In this document: positions 43,788 through 53,927 of the stretch, one piece after another
Layout of the letters: every line of letters begins with the position of its first letter
How positions within the stretch are numbered: the stretch's first letter is position 1
Notes under the pieces: generated by a model
Databases searched by the model: none
Told to the model about the DNA's origin: nothing
What the model saw: the letters and a program-made list of their open reading frames with translations, nothing else
Position numbers and translations under genes: made by a program
NCBI GenBank assembly: GCA_021846985.1
Contig: JAJZVX010000003.1
Span: 62,001 to 126,000, forward strand
Length of the DNA: 64,000 nt
Source: Acidobacteriota bacterium
Lineage (GTDB): Bacteria; Acidobacteriota; Terriglobia; Terriglobales; Acidobacteriaceae
Direction: 5' to 3'

Positions 43788-45047
43788 ATGGACGCGCTCC
43801 CGGAATCAGAGTACGCGGCGCCCGACACCTGGGCGGTTGCAGCCGTGGTTCTGTGCGGGGTTTGCGCCTTTCTTGAGCTTTACTGCACCCAGCCTCTTCT
43901 GCCGCTACTGGCGCGTCTTTTTCATGTATCGAAGACTGCCACCGGATTGACCGTCTCCGCGGCCACTCTGGGCGTCGCTCTCTCCGCGCCCATCTTCGGC
44001 GCCTTCTCGGAGCGCCTGTCGCGCAAAACTGTCATTGTTGCCTCTCTCTTCGGCATCGCCTTGCCTACGCTGCTGGCCGCAACCTCCACATCGCTGGCCC
44101 AGCTTGTCTTCTGGCGATTTCTGCAGGGCATCGCCATTCCCGGCATCATCGCCGTGGTGATCACCTATATCGGCGAGGAGTGGCCCGTGGACCGGGTGGC
44201 TCTGATCATGAGCTTTTACGTCAGCGGAACCGCACTCGGCGGTTTCATTGGCCGCCTCCTGACCGGCTACATCGCCGAATGGCTCAACTGGCGCGCGAGT
44301 TTTATGGTGCTGGGCGCGGCGGCCACGGCCGGAGCCGCGGCGGTGGCCTTTTGGCTTCCGGCAGGCCGCGCCCGACTATCGCCTGCCACCGGCGTCTCCC
44401 GCCCTGTTTCTCTCGCGCCCGCAGCTCTCCTCCGGCAGGGGCGGACGCTGCTGCGCAACCGCCGCCTCATCGCCACCTTCGCCGTCGGCTTCAACGTCCT
44501 CTTCTCTCTGGTCAGCGTCTTCACCTGGATCACCTTTCACCTGAGCGCGCCTCCTTTTCTGCTCTCCACCAGCGCACTGGGTTCGCTATTTTTCGTTTAT
44601 CTTGCCGGGCTGGTGGTTACTCCCGCCGCAGGCTTTCTCATCACCCGGACGGGACTGCGCGCAGGCATCGCCGGCGCGCTGCTTTGCTCCATGGCCGGCG
44701 TGCTTCTCACCCTTGTCTCTTCGCTTGTGGTAATCCTGCTGGGTCTGGCCCTGGTCTCCTCCGGCGTCTTCATTGCCCAAACGGCCGCGCAAAGCCATCT
44801 CCGCGTGGCTGCGCCGGCCGGCTGGCGTGTGACCGCAGCGGGACTCTATTTCACCTGCTACTACCTTGGCGGCACGGCTGCCGGCGTTCTTCCGGGAGCC
44901 TTCTGGGCGCTGGGCAAGTGGCCGGCCTGTGTCGCGTGTATCGTGGCCATGCAAGCCGCCGCGCTGGCCGTCGCCCTGATCGGCTGGCGCGCCGCGCCCG
45001 GTTCCCAAATCCCTGAACCCCCCGGCCCCCGGCCTGAATCCATATAG
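43788..45047 (+). CDS. MFS transporter, YnfM-like (419 aa)
   Basis: Twelve hydrophobic segments with the MFS loop motif FGAFSERLSRKTVIVASLFGIALP after helix 2, and GIAIPGIIAVVITYIGEEW in helix 4, place this in the drug/metabolite exporter group near YnfM. The substrate is unknown. A TATATC -10-like box (43775-43780) ends 7 bases before the ATG and there is no Shine-Dalgarno sequence. It diverges from larE, which could but need not mean a functional link with the cofactor genes. Confidence 0.9.
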   Translation: MDALPESEYAAPDTWAVAAVVLCGVCAFLELYCTQPLLPLLARLFHVSKTATGLTVSAATLGVALSAPIFGAFSERLSRKTVIVASLFGIALPTLLAATSTSLAQLVFWRFLQGIAIPGIIAVVITYIGEEWPVDRVALIMSFYVSGTALGGFIGRLLTGYIAEWLNWRASFMVLGAAATAGAAAVAFWLPAGRARLSPATGVSRPVSLAPAALLRQGRTLLRNRRLIATFAVGFNVLFSLVSVFTWITFHLSAPPFLLSTSALGSLFFVYLAGLVVTPAAGFLITRTGLRAGIAGALLCSMAGVLLTLVSSLVVILLGLALVSSGVFIAQTAAQSHLRVAAPAGWRVTAAGLYFTCYYLGGTAAGVLPGAFWALGKWPACVACIVAMQAAALAVALIGWRAAPGSQIPEPPGPRPESI

Positions 45048-45161
45048 ACATACAGTTCATCCCTCGCCGTGGATAGCCTGCGGCGCTACCTGCGTTCACT
45101 TCATTTCGTAAAAAATTCATCTTTCCGCCTTTTACGCCATTCATTCGAAGGAGAGCATCTT

Positions 45162-46808
45162 TTGCAGGACACGGAATCTGTCCCGCCGTCGCCAAACGCT
45201 CCGTTATCCGCGCCAGCGGCCCTAGCCGCGCCGGACCCGCACGCTCTCTGGAAGCCCCGCGTCAATCCGTGGCTGATCGCCATGACCGTGGCCTTGGCCG
45301 CCTTCATGGAGGTTCTGGACACCTCCATCGCCAATGTGGCGCTGCCCCACATAGCCGGCAGTCTGGGCGCCAGCGTGAACGAGGGCACATGGGTTCTGAC
45401 CAGCTACCTGGTGACCAACGCCATCGTCCTGCCCATGGGCGGATGGATCTCGTCTATGATGGGCCGCCGCAATTTCTTTGTTCTTTGCATCGTCATCTTT
45501 ACCATCGCCAGCTTCCTCTGCGGCGCGGCGCCCACGCTGCCCATGCTGCTGCTGTTCCGCATCATCCAGGGCGCCGGCGGGGGCGGAATGCAACCCATGG
45601 CCCAGGCCATCATGGCCGACTCTTTTGAGCCGCAGAAGCGCGGGCAGGCCTTCGCCCTGTATGGTCTGGTCGCCGTCCTTGCACCCTCCATCGGTCCAAC
45701 CCTCGGCGGCTGGATTACCGACAACTTCTCCTGGCGCTGGATTTTCTTCATCAATATTCCTGTCGGCATTCTCGCCTTCTTTCTCGTCACCCGTCTCGTC
45801 GAAGATCCTCCGTGGATCAGGGCCGAGCGCGCCAGCCTGCGCCAGATGGACTATATCGGCTTTGGTTTCCTCACGCTTGCCATGGGCGGTCTTCAGATCA
45901 TGCTGGACAAGGGCGAGGAGAACGATTGGTTCGCCTCCGGCTTCATCCGCCTGTTCGCCGTTCTGTTCGTTGTCGGCATCATCGGCCTGATCGTGTGGGA
46001 GTTGCGCCGCAAGGATCCGCTCATCAACATCAAGCTCTTCGGCTTCAAAAACTTTGCCATCTGCTGCTTCCTCATGGCCCTGGTGGGCGGCGTGCTGAAT
46101 GCCAACACCGTCCTGCAGCCCCAGTTCATGCAGGAGTTGCTCGGTTACAACGCCACCACCGCCGGACTGGCCCTGACCGCCGGAGGTCTCGCGCTTGTAT
46201 TCGTCATGCCCATGGCCGGCTACGCCACGGGCAAGATTGCGGCCCGCTACCTGGCCATGACCGGCTTCACCCTGCTCGTGCTCACCTTCCGCTACGCGGC
46301 CCAAATCACCAATCTGGACATGACCTTCGCTGCCGCCTCCTGGCTGCGCGTGATCCAGATGCTTCCTCTTCCCTTCTGCTTCATCTCCATCACCACGGCG
46401 GCTTATGTGGGCATGCCACGCGAGCAAAGCAACCAGGTCGCGGGTCTCATCAACTTCGTCCGCAACATCGGCGGCAGCATTCTTATCGCCGTCACCGACG
46501 CGCAAGTGACCAGTCGTTCCCTGTGGCACCAGCAACATCTGCAAGCAGCCATGGTGCCAGCCAGCAGCGCCTTCCAGCAGCATGTCCAGACCATGAGCGG
46601 CTTCTTTGACGGCCACTTTGGCCCGGCCAACGGAACCGCCATGGCCCTGGCCTTGGTTTACAACCAGCTCAATCTCCAGGCGCAAGCGCAGGGCTACCAG
46701 GATGTTTACATGGAGCTCTCCTGGGCCTCGATGATTCTCATCGGCCTTGCGTTCATGCTCAGCAAGAACAAGCCTTCCGCGGGCGCCTCTTCCTCTGCCA
46801 TGCACTAA
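45162..46808 (+). CDS. EmrB/QacA-type DHA2 multidrug transporter (548 aa)
   Basis: TTG 45162 is chosen because AAGGAGAG lies just upstream; an in-frame GTG at 45069 would add 31 basic residues. The protein has 14 predicted helices and the family blocks MEVLDTSIANVALPHIAGSLGAS, WVLTSYLVTNAIVLPMGGWIS, MMGRRNFFVLCIVIFTIASFLCG and RIIQGAGGGGMQPMAQAIMADSF. DHA2 proteins of the EmrB group export drugs or other hydrophobic compounds, usually with an EmrA-type membrane fusion partner. No such partner is nearby. Confidence 0.93.
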   Translation: MQDTESVPPSPNAPLSAPAALAAPDPHALWKPRVNPWLIAMTVALAAFMEVLDTSIANVALPHIAGSLGASVNEGTWVLTSYLVTNAIVLPMGGWISSMMGRRNFFVLCIVIFTIASFLCGAAPTLPMLLLFRIIQGAGGGGMQPMAQAIMADSFEPQKRGQAFALYGLVAVLAPSIGPTLGGWITDNFSWRWIFFINIPVGILAFFLVTRLVEDPPWIRAERASLRQMDYIGFGFLTLAMGGLQIMLDKGEENDWFASGFIRLFAVLFVVGIIGLIVWELRRKDPLINIKLFGFKNFAICCFLMALVGGVLNANTVLQPQFMQELLGYNATTAGLALTAGGLALVFVMPMAGYATGKIAARYLAMTGFTLLVLTFRYAAQITNLDMTFAAASWLRVIQMLPLPFCFISITTAAYVGMPREQSNQVAGLINFVRNIGGSILIAVTDAQVTSRSLWHQQHLQAAMVPASSAFQQHVQTMSGFFDGHFGPANGTAMALALVYNQLNLQAQAQGYQDVYMELSWASMILIGLAFMLSKNKPSAGASSSAMH

Positions 46809-46935
46809 ACATGGATGGGGAATCCGCCGGCAGTGCAGCCAAGGCTCATCGGCACAGATGGCCGTGTTGTCTAATCAAGCGCGCGTGCAGTGCAAGAGCG
46901 GCCGAATGAATGGGCGCTTCCGGCGCATGGGGCGG

Positions 46936-46965
46936 TTGACAGGCCGGTGAGGGGTTCACTATGCT
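46936..46965 (+). promoter_or_regulatory. Promoter of the LamG gene
   Basis: TTGACA (46936-46941), 18-bp spacer, TATGCT (46960-46965), about 57 bp before the start codon of the following gene, which also has AAAGGGAG as ribosome-binding site. Confidence 0.6.
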
Positions 46966-47022
46966 TCGCCGGAGCATCGAGCGATCCCCATACCGGCGTC
47001 CTGCCGACCAAAGGGAGTTTCC

Positions 47023-49137
47023 ATGAAACCGCACCAGCATGTGTTTACCGTATTAGGAGCGGCGCTTGTCTTGTTGGCGGCGCAGCAGACGGCCGCGGCG
47101 CAGACGCCGGCCAACGGCATCCGGTGGGATTTCAACGAAGCATCGGGCGGGGCGGCGCACGACTCGATGGGCAACATGGACGATGCCATTGAAGGATTTT
47201 ACTGGCGTGTGCCGGGTGTGGAAGGCCATGGGCTGCAGTTCGACGGATACACCACGCGAATCACGCGCGAGGCAAAGAAGGTTCCGCTTCTGAAGGGCGG
47301 ATTCACGGTGTCGGCCTGGGTGGCGCCAAACTACTATCCATGGAACTGGATGCCCATTGCAGATCAGGATGCCGACGGCCAGATTGGGTTTTTCTTCGGA
47401 ATCGACGCCTTTGGGCATGTGGGATTCAATGTGGCAGTGAACGGAATCTGGCGGGAGTTGACCTCGACCGCGCAGCTTCCAGTGAAGAGATACTCGCTGG
47501 TGACCGGGACCTTCGATCCCCGGACAGGAATGGCCATTTATGTGAATGGCGAGCTGGCGGGAAGGCTGGATGTGCCCGGAACCTTTTCGCAGGCGATCGG
47601 GACGGACCTGATTGTGGGCAGGATTCGCCACCCCATGCAGCCCTATCCATCGTGGCTGGATGCGTTTCGCGATCCCGTGAGCTACTCGCTGGACGGCTAC
47701 CTGGACGATCTCGAAATTCTACCGGGGGCGCGGACGGCCGAAGAAGAACACGCGGTCTACGAGAACGCCCATCTACCGGCCCGGGACGTGATTCCGACGG
47801 CGGTGTTTCCGTCGGGGCCTCCAGGAGCGGGGCCGTTTGGTGCGTTTTATGCCACGCTGAAGTTTGAGCGCAGTTGGGACGCGCCGCGGCGCTTCGGGCC
47901 GGACCAGGACGTGGTGGTGCGCTTTGAGCAGTCGCCGATGCGGCTGGTCTTCTGGCAGGGGACCAACTTCATTCCGGCGTGGGTGACAGAGAACGGCAAG
48001 TGGTACACCGACGAGTTTCTGGAGACCTGGGGGCGGCCGCGCTGCCCGGACGGCGGCGACTGCGAGCCCATGTCGGACAAACAGGGGCGCTATTCCCACG
48101 TGAGCATTCTGGAAAGCTCACCGGCGCGGGCGGTCGTTCACTGGCGATATGCACTGGCCGAAGCCATCAACTACAAGGGCGGTAATACAGACCCGCTGAC
48201 GGGCTGGTTCGACTGGGCCGACGAATACTGGACCGTGTATCCGGACGGCGTGGCGGTGCGCGAGCAACGGCTGTCGAGTTCGCACATTGACGATGCTCCG
48301 CACGAATGGCAGGAGTCGATCGTCATCAACAATCCGGGGCAAATGCCCGAAGACAACATCGAGCCGGACGCGCTCACGCTGAAGAACATGGCCGGCGAGT
48401 CCTACACCTATCACTGGCAGCCGAAGACGGAAAAGACCTTCGATTACCCCCGGGGACCGATGGAGCTGAACAAGCCGGCGAACGCAAACATCCAGATTGT
48501 GCACCTCAAGTCGAAAGAGAATCCCTTCGAGGTGGTATGGCCCAAGGGAGTCTCCATGACGACTTATAACGACACGAAGAGTTACTCGATGTTTGAGTGG
48601 TGGGACCACTGGCCGGTGGCGCAGATATCGAACAGCTTCCGCCTGGCAGTCACGCCGGACCGCCCCTCGCACGCGTCGCTCTCCCACATCTACTGGGACT
48701 ACTACAAGAGAAGCAAAGACACAGCCACCAAGCTGCTGCTATGCGGACTGACCAGCCCCGGGGCTCCGGGGGTGGTGACGCTGGCCAAATCGTGGCTCTC
48801 GCCGGCCGCCATCTCGGCGGAGGGATCGGGCGTAACCGGAGCCGCGTACGATCCGGCCCAGCGCGCCTACGTGATCCATCGCGATGCCACCAACGCGCCC
48901 GTGGCGATGACCGTGACGCTGGCGGCAAGCGGCGAACATCCGCTGGTGAACCCGGCGTTGGTGGTGGAGAACTGGAGCCAGCCGGTGAGCGTGCGCGTCG
49001 ATGGGAAGCTTGTAACCGGAAAGGAACGCGTGCGGACAGGCTTTTCCGACAACGATGGCGTGAGCAAGCTGATTGTGTGGCTGCGGATGAAGAACAACGC
49101 CAGGACGACGATCCAACTGGAGCCGCGGGCAGAGTAA
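47023..49137 (+). CDS. Secreted LamG-domain protein with an unassigned C-terminal half (704 aa)
   Basis: A signal peptide (residues 1-26) precedes a LamG/concanavalin-like domain (residues ~30-245: GLQFDGYTTRITREAKKVPLLKGGFTVSAWVAPNYYPWNWMPIADQ...GYLDDLEILPGARTAEE). Residues ~260-560 contain many Trp/Tyr and read like a glycan-active beta-rich domain (WDAPRRFGPDQDVVVRFEQSPMRLVFWQGTNFIPAWVTENGKWYTDEFLE), but I do not recognise a catalytic family. It stands as a single transcription unit with its own promoter and terminator. Role in carbohydrate binding or breakdown is an inference. Confidence 0.75.
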   Translation: MKPHQHVFTVLGAALVLLAAQQTAAAQTPANGIRWDFNEASGGAAHDSMGNMDDAIEGFYWRVPGVEGHGLQFDGYTTRITREAKKVPLLKGGFTVSAWVAPNYYPWNWMPIADQDADGQIGFFFGIDAFGHVGFNVAVNGIWRELTSTAQLPVKRYSLVTGTFDPRTGMAIYVNGELAGRLDVPGTFSQAIGTDLIVGRIRHPMQPYPSWLDAFRDPVSYSLDGYLDDLEILPGARTAEEEHAVYENAHLPARDVIPTAVFPSGPPGAGPFGAFYATLKFERSWDAPRRFGPDQDVVVRFEQSPMRLVFWQGTNFIPAWVTENGKWYTDEFLETWGRPRCPDGGDCEPMSDKQGRYSHVSILESSPARAVVHWRYALAEAINYKGGNTDPLTGWFDWADEYWTVYPDGVAVREQRLSSSHIDDAPHEWQESIVINNPGQMPEDNIEPDALTLKNMAGESYTYHWQPKTEKTFDYPRGPMELNKPANANIQIVHLKSKENPFEVVWPKGVSMTTYNDTKSYSMFEWWDHWPVAQISNSFRLAVTPDRPSHASLSHIYWDYYKRSKDTATKLLLCGLTSPGAPGVVTLAKSWLSPAAISAEGSGVTGAAYDPAQRAYVIHRDATNAPVAMTVTLAASGEHPLVNPALVVENWSQPVSVRVDGKLVTGKERVRTGFSDNDGVSKLIVWLRMKNNARTTIQLEPRAE

Positions 49138-49165
49138 CTGCAATCAGGCAAATCGGGAAGTAGCG

Positions 49166-49226
49166 AAGGCCGGGCCGGCGCTTCGCGGCGCAGCAGGAAT
49201 GACGCCGCGAGATGCCGCCCGGCCTT
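49166..49226 (+). terminator. Terminator after the LamG gene
   Basis: AAGGCCGGGC (49166-49175) pairs with GCCCGGCCTT (49217-49226), with an inner CGCGGCG (49184-49190) / CGCCGCG (49203-49209) stem. TTTGCCTTG follows. Confidence 0.65.
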
Positions 49227-49354
49227 TGCCTTGAAAATTCCGGCGCAGAAGTCATGCACACCGTGGTACACTCCCGAAAGTTTTCTACTACTGAGTTTGA
49301 ATCTCCAGTTAGGTGCGGCGCCATGCCCGTGCGCACGCACAAAGGATCTATTGC

Positions 49355-52300
49355 ATGATGAGAGTTAGCCGGAGAGTGCATGGTGGCCTTCTCGGTCTGT
49401 TATCCACCGCGGCGTTCCTTTTTGCAGCTTCAGGACGCGCCCAGGAATCCGCGCAGGCCGTAGTGCGGCCCAGAATCGCGGCGACGATTGACGAGTCCTC
49501 GCTGACGACCCTGCGCAAGAACACGCATCCGCTGGCGCGGGCGGAATTCGACCGCGGAGAGGCGCCGGTTTCGATGCCGGCGCCGCGGATACTCTTAGTG
49601 CTTACGCGCAGCATGCAACAGGAAGCGGATCTGGAGACGTTTCTCCAGTCGGTGCAGGATCCAAGCTCGGCGAATTACCACAAATATCTCACGCCCGAAG
49701 AGTTTGGAAAGCGCTTTGGGGTGGACGATACGGACCTGGCGACGGTGGAGACCTGGCTGACGGGGCACGGATTTGCGGTGAACCGGGTGACCGCGGCACG
49801 GACGGCGATTGAGTTTTCCGGCACCGTGGGGCAGGTGGAGGCGGCGTTCCATACCTCGATCCACAGCTATGCGGTGAGCGGAAAACTGTACTGGGCCAAC
49901 AGTCGCGACCCGGAGATCCCGAGCGCGCTGGCGGCGGTGGTGGCCGGGCCGGCGGCGCTGAATAACTTCAAGCCGCAGGCGCAGTACATCCGGGGCCCCA
50001 GCGGCGTGTATGACGCGCAGGAACATGCGGTTCGGCCCGCCTATACCACCGGGAGCGCCTCCAGCGGATACATGATCTACCTGGGCCCGGCCGACGCGGC
50101 TACGATCTACGACACACCCACGAGCTTGAATCCGAATCAGACCGGGACGCTGTATGACGGAACGGGAGCAACCATCGGCATAGCCGGCGATTCGAACATC
50201 AACATCACGCAGAACAACAACTACCGCGCGACGTTTGGCCTGAGCGCAAACCCCACAACCGTGGTGGTGGACGGGAACGATCCTGGCGAAAATGGCGATG
50301 CCATTGAGGCATACCTGGACACGCAGGTGGCAGGAGGAATTGCGCCCAACGCCAGGGTGATCCTGTATACGGCCGCTAACACGTCGTTCGATTACGGACT
50401 GTATTTGGCGATCCAGCGGGCCATTGATGACAACGAGGCGGACATTCTGAACGTAAGCTTCGGGGCGTGCGAGACCTCGATGGGAACCGCGGGCAACCAG
50501 TATCTCAACAGTCTATGGGAGCAGGCTGCGGCGCAGGGAATCACGGTAACGGTTTCGTCGGGAGACAGCGGATCGGCGGAGTGCGATGACCCGAATACGG
50601 AGACGATGGCAACGCAGGGACTGGCGGTGAATGCCTTCGCCTCGACGCCGTATAACGTGTCGGTCGGCGGAACGGACTACGATGTGCTGCACAGCCAGTT
50701 CACGACTTATGTAAACACGACTAACACGCTCGCGAATCATCGCAGCGCGCTCATGTACATTCCCGAGGAGCCCTGGAACGACTCGACGTACCCGAATACG
50801 TCCATTGCAAACAACAAGCCGTTGTCGGCCACCACCGGCCAAAGCTCGGACAACAACATCATTGGCGGGAGTGGGGGCGTCAGCAACACGTATCCTCTGC
50901 CCAAGTGGCAGGCGAATTTTGCCACCGGGGCAATGGGGCGCGCCCAGCCAGATGTTTCCTTTCTGGCGGGCAATGGAATGTATGGGGCCATTTGGGGGAT
51001 ATGCACGGACCTGGATACGAATTCCAGCGGGAATTCCGTCACGGATTGCGCGGCGGGAGCCACAGGAAACAATTTTTACCTGACCGGTGTGGGCGGGACC
51101 TCAGCGGCGGCGCCAGCGTTTGCCGGGATGCTGGCGCTGGTGAAGCAAAAGGTGGGGGCACGTCTGGGGCAGGTGGACCCTGTGCTCTATGGCCTGGCCG
51201 CGACGAAGTACTCCACCGTCTTTCACGACATAACGGCGGGCGATAACTCGATGTACTGCAAATTCGGCACCTCGGGGTGCGCCAGCAACTCGCTGCATTA
51301 CAACTTTATGACCGGCTACAACGCCACCACAGGCTACGACATGGCGAGCGGGTTGGGCAGCGTGGACGTGACGCAACTGGCAAACAACTGGACGAGCGTG
51401 CCGCAGGTGACGACCACGACAGCGCTGACACTAAATGGCTCGACGGCGCCGCTGTCGATTACGCACGGTGCAAGCGTGGCGGTGAGCGCGAATGTGACCG
51501 GCGCGGCCGGAACGCCCTCCGGCGTCGTTGCGCTGGTGGACAATCTGAATCCGGCGACGCAGCCGAACAGCGAGGGCGGTATCGGTTTTACGCTTTCAGG
51601 CGGGACGGCGGCGGGGACGACGACAAGTCTGCCCGGCGGCACGTACCAGTTGACGGCGCATTACAGCGGCGACAGCACCTATGCCCAGAGCGATTCGAAC
51701 GCAATTGCGGTAACGGTGGGGATGGAAAACAGCACAACATCGCTGAAGATCGGCTCCTACAATCCCACCACAGGGCAGCAATCGTCCACGCCGTATTACG
51801 GCCTTCTCTACACGCTGGACGCGCAGCCTTACGGGAGCAGTTCGTCGGCGTCGAATCCGGACGGCGTGGCCACGGGCACGGTAACGTTCAAGAATGGAAC
51901 GGCAACGCTGGGGTCAGCGCAGATTTCGAGTGACGGGATCGCGGAGTTGCAGACGACGATGATTCCCGGCGGGTTGAACAACCTGACGGCGGTGTTCCCT
52001 GGCGACAACAGTTTTCTGCAAAGCACAAGCTCGCCGGTGGCGCTGACGGTGGTGCCGGCGGTAACGACGCTGAGCGCGGCGCTGCAGGGACAGATTTCGG
52101 CAGCCAACTCCGCTACGGTAACGGCCACGCTCACGACCAGCAGCGCGGGAGTTGCGCCGACAGGAACTGTGAGCATCATGAACGGGGCCACCAGCGTGGG
52201 CAGCGCAGCGCTGTCTGGGTCTTCGGCCAGCGGGACGACAATGGCCTCCGGCTCGGCTACAGTTTCCACGTCGGCGCTGCCGGAAGGCACATACAATCTG

Positions 52301-53794
52301 ACCGTGACCTACAGCGGCGACAGCAATTATGCCGGATCAACGTCCTCTGGAGTCCCGGTAACGATACCGTATCGCACGTCCCTGGTGACGGCGGCGCCGT
52401 CTCCGGCAACGATCAAAGAAAATGAGGCGGTGCAGATCACGGCGACGGTCTCGGGGGTAACGGGCCTGCCGACGCCAACGGGGACGGTAACCGTGCTCTA
52501 CGGCAGCACATCGATGCCTGCGGCGAATCTTGTGAACGGAACGGTAGCGGTGACGATTCCGGCGAACTCGCTGCCCGCCGGCATGGTGGTGGTAACGACG
52601 AATTACAGCGGAGATACCTATTACAGTGCCAACTCGGGCTCCACCACGGTGACCGTGGATGCGTCGGGCACGCTGACGCCGGCGGTGATCGTCACGCCGC
52701 CTACGGGCAAGACAACTTATCCGTATCAGGTAGCGGTTGCGGTGACGGGGCCGACCGGGGATCCGTCGCCAACCGGCACGGTGACGTTGACGGGAACCAG
52801 CTATCAGGCCTCGCAGCAACTGTTGGGCGGATCGGCGTCCTTTACGATTTCCGGGGGGCCAACCGGCTTTCAAAACACGTTGACGGCTTCGTATACGGGA
52901 GACACGAACTACGCGCCGGCCAGCGGCTCGGGTACGGTAACAATCTTTGCGCAGCCGGTGCTGAGTTTTTCGTCGTTGGCTTCGAGTGTGCCTGTCAACG
53001 AACCGCTGCCGGTGACCGTGACGGTCGGTGGTAACCCGAATGTTGGAATGGCGACGGGCACGGTGACCCTCTCCAGTGGGAGCTACCGCTCGGCAGTGGT
53101 GCAACTCGTAGGCGGATCGGCGAGTTTTACGATCCCCGCCAACACGCTGCCGATGGGCCAGGATGCGATTACCGCCGCATACAGCGGAGACACGAACTAT
53201 GCGCCAGGAAGCCTGTCACAGTATCTGACCGTGACCACGGCGGTGCAGGCGGGGATCAGCCTGAACGGGACAGCGGTGAGCGTGATTCCGGGCGCAACGA
53301 CGGGGAACACATCGACGATTACCGTAACACCGGCAGGGGGATTTACCGGGGACGTAGCACTGACGGCGGCGGTCACATCCAGCCCCTCGGGAGCCCAGTA
53401 CACGCCCACGCTGAGCTTCGGCACGACGAGCCCGGTGAGTATCACGAGCGCGACGGCGCAAACAGCGACACTGACGATCGCCACCACAGGGGTGACGGCC
53501 CTCGCGCGCTATGAGCCGGGGAGGCTGGACGAACGATGGTATGGCGCCGGGGGCGCGGCGCTGGCGTGCCTGTGGCTCATCGCGATTCCGGCGAGGCGGC
53601 GGCGATGGCGGACGCTGCTGGGCCTGGCAACGCTGCTGGCGCTGACGAGTCTGGGTGTGTCCAGTTGCGGAGGCGGGAGCATACACTCCATCCCGGTAGC
53701 AAGCGGGACCACAGCGGGCTCCTACCAGATCACGGTGACTGGTACGTCCGGCTCTGTGACCGCAACTACGGTGGTGAACCTGACGGTGCAATAA
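49355..53794 (+). CDS. Giant secreted S53 peptidase (sedolisin/kumamolisin-like) with Ig-like repeats (1479 aa)
   Basis: A signal peptide is followed by a pro-kumamolisin activation domain (residues ~40-200, LVLTRSMQQEADLETFLQSVQDPSSANYHKYLTPEEFGKRFG). The catalytic domain has the acid-protease triad Glu318 and Asp322 in GENGDAIEAYLDTQ and Ser583 in GVGGTSAAAPAFAGM. Residues ~700-1390 carry about six Ig-like repeats ending in YSGDxxYxxS...VTV. Close to the C-terminus a hydrophobic segment and SCGGG interrupt the last beta domain. S53 enzymes digest protein at low pH outside the cell, which suits acidic-soil Acidobacteriota. Confidence 0.93.
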   Translation: MMRVSRRVHGGLLGLLSTAAFLFAASGRAQESAQAVVRPRIAATIDESSLTTLRKNTHPLARAEFDRGEAPVSMPAPRILLVLTRSMQQEADLETFLQSVQDPSSANYHKYLTPEEFGKRFGVDDTDLATVETWLTGHGFAVNRVTAARTAIEFSGTVGQVEAAFHTSIHSYAVSGKLYWANSRDPEIPSALAAVVAGPAALNNFKPQAQYIRGPSGVYDAQEHAVRPAYTTGSASSGYMIYLGPADAATIYDTPTSLNPNQTGTLYDGTGATIGIAGDSNINITQNNNYRATFGLSANPTTVVVDGNDPGENGDAIEAYLDTQVAGGIAPNARVILYTAANTSFDYGLYLAIQRAIDDNEADILNVSFGACETSMGTAGNQYLNSLWEQAAAQGITVTVSSGDSGSAECDDPNTETMATQGLAVNAFASTPYNVSVGGTDYDVLHSQFTTYVNTTNTLANHRSALMYIPEEPWNDSTYPNTSIANNKPLSATTGQSSDNNIIGGSGGVSNTYPLPKWQANFATGAMGRAQPDVSFLAGNGMYGAIWGICTDLDTNSSGNSVTDCAAGATGNNFYLTGVGGTSAAAPAFAGMLALVKQKVGARLGQVDPVLYGLAATKYSTVFHDITAGDNSMYCKFGTSGCASNSLHYNFMTGYNATTGYDMASGLGSVDVTQLANNWTSVPQVTTTTALTLNGSTAPLSITHGASVAVSANVTGAAGTPSGVVALVDNLNPATQPNSEGGIGFTLSGGTAAGTTTSLPGGTYQLTAHYSGDSTYAQSDSNAIAVTVGMENSTTSLKIGSYNPTTGQQSSTPYYGLLYTLDAQPYGSSSSASNPDGVATGTVTFKNGTATLGSAQISSDGIAELQTTMIPGGLNNLTAVFPGDNSFLQSTSSPVALTVVPAVTTLSAALQGQISAANSATVTATLTTSSAGVAPTGTVSIMNGATSVGSAALSGSSASGTTMASGSATVSTSALPEGTYNLTVTYSGDSNYAGSTSSGVPVTIPYRTSLVTAAPSPATIKENEAVQITATVSGVTGLPTPTGTVTVLYGSTSMPAANLVNGTVAVTIPANSLPAGMVVVTTNYSGDTYYSANSGSTTVTVDASGTLTPAVIVTPPTGKTTYPYQVAVAVTGPTGDPSPTGTVTLTGTSYQASQQLLGGSASFTISGGPTGFQNTLTASYTGDTNYAPASGSGTVTIFAQPVLSFSSLASSVPVNEPLPVTVTVGGNPNVGMATGTVTLSSGSYRSAVVQLVGGSASFTIPANTLPMGQDAITAAYSGDTNYAPGSLSQYLTVTTAVQAGISLNGTAVSVIPGATTGNTSTITVTPAGGFTGDVALTAAVTSSPSGAQYTPTLSFGTTSPVSITSATAQTATLTIATTGVTALARYEPGRLDERWYGAGGAALACLWLIAIPARRRRWRTLLGLATLLALTSLGVSSCGGGSIHSIPVASGTTAGSYQITVTGTSGSVTATTVVNLTVQ

Positions 53795-53800
53795 GCAAAA

Positions 53801-53840
53801 CCGGGCCAGGCGCCGCGCACATGCGCGGCGCCTGGCCCGG
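53801..53840. terminator. Bidirectional terminator, 19-bp perfect stem
   Basis: CCGGGCCAGGCGCCGCGCA (53801-53819) is perfectly complementary to 53822-53840, leaving a 2-base spacer. It lies between the convergent S53 and M24 peptidase genes. Confidence 0.75.
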
Positions 53841-53927
53841 ACAGTTCCAATTCGCTTCTCGCAGAAGCCGGACTTTTCAGAGATGTCCGCGTTCCCTTCG
53901 CAGCGCTCCTGGTGTATCTGCGACGGA

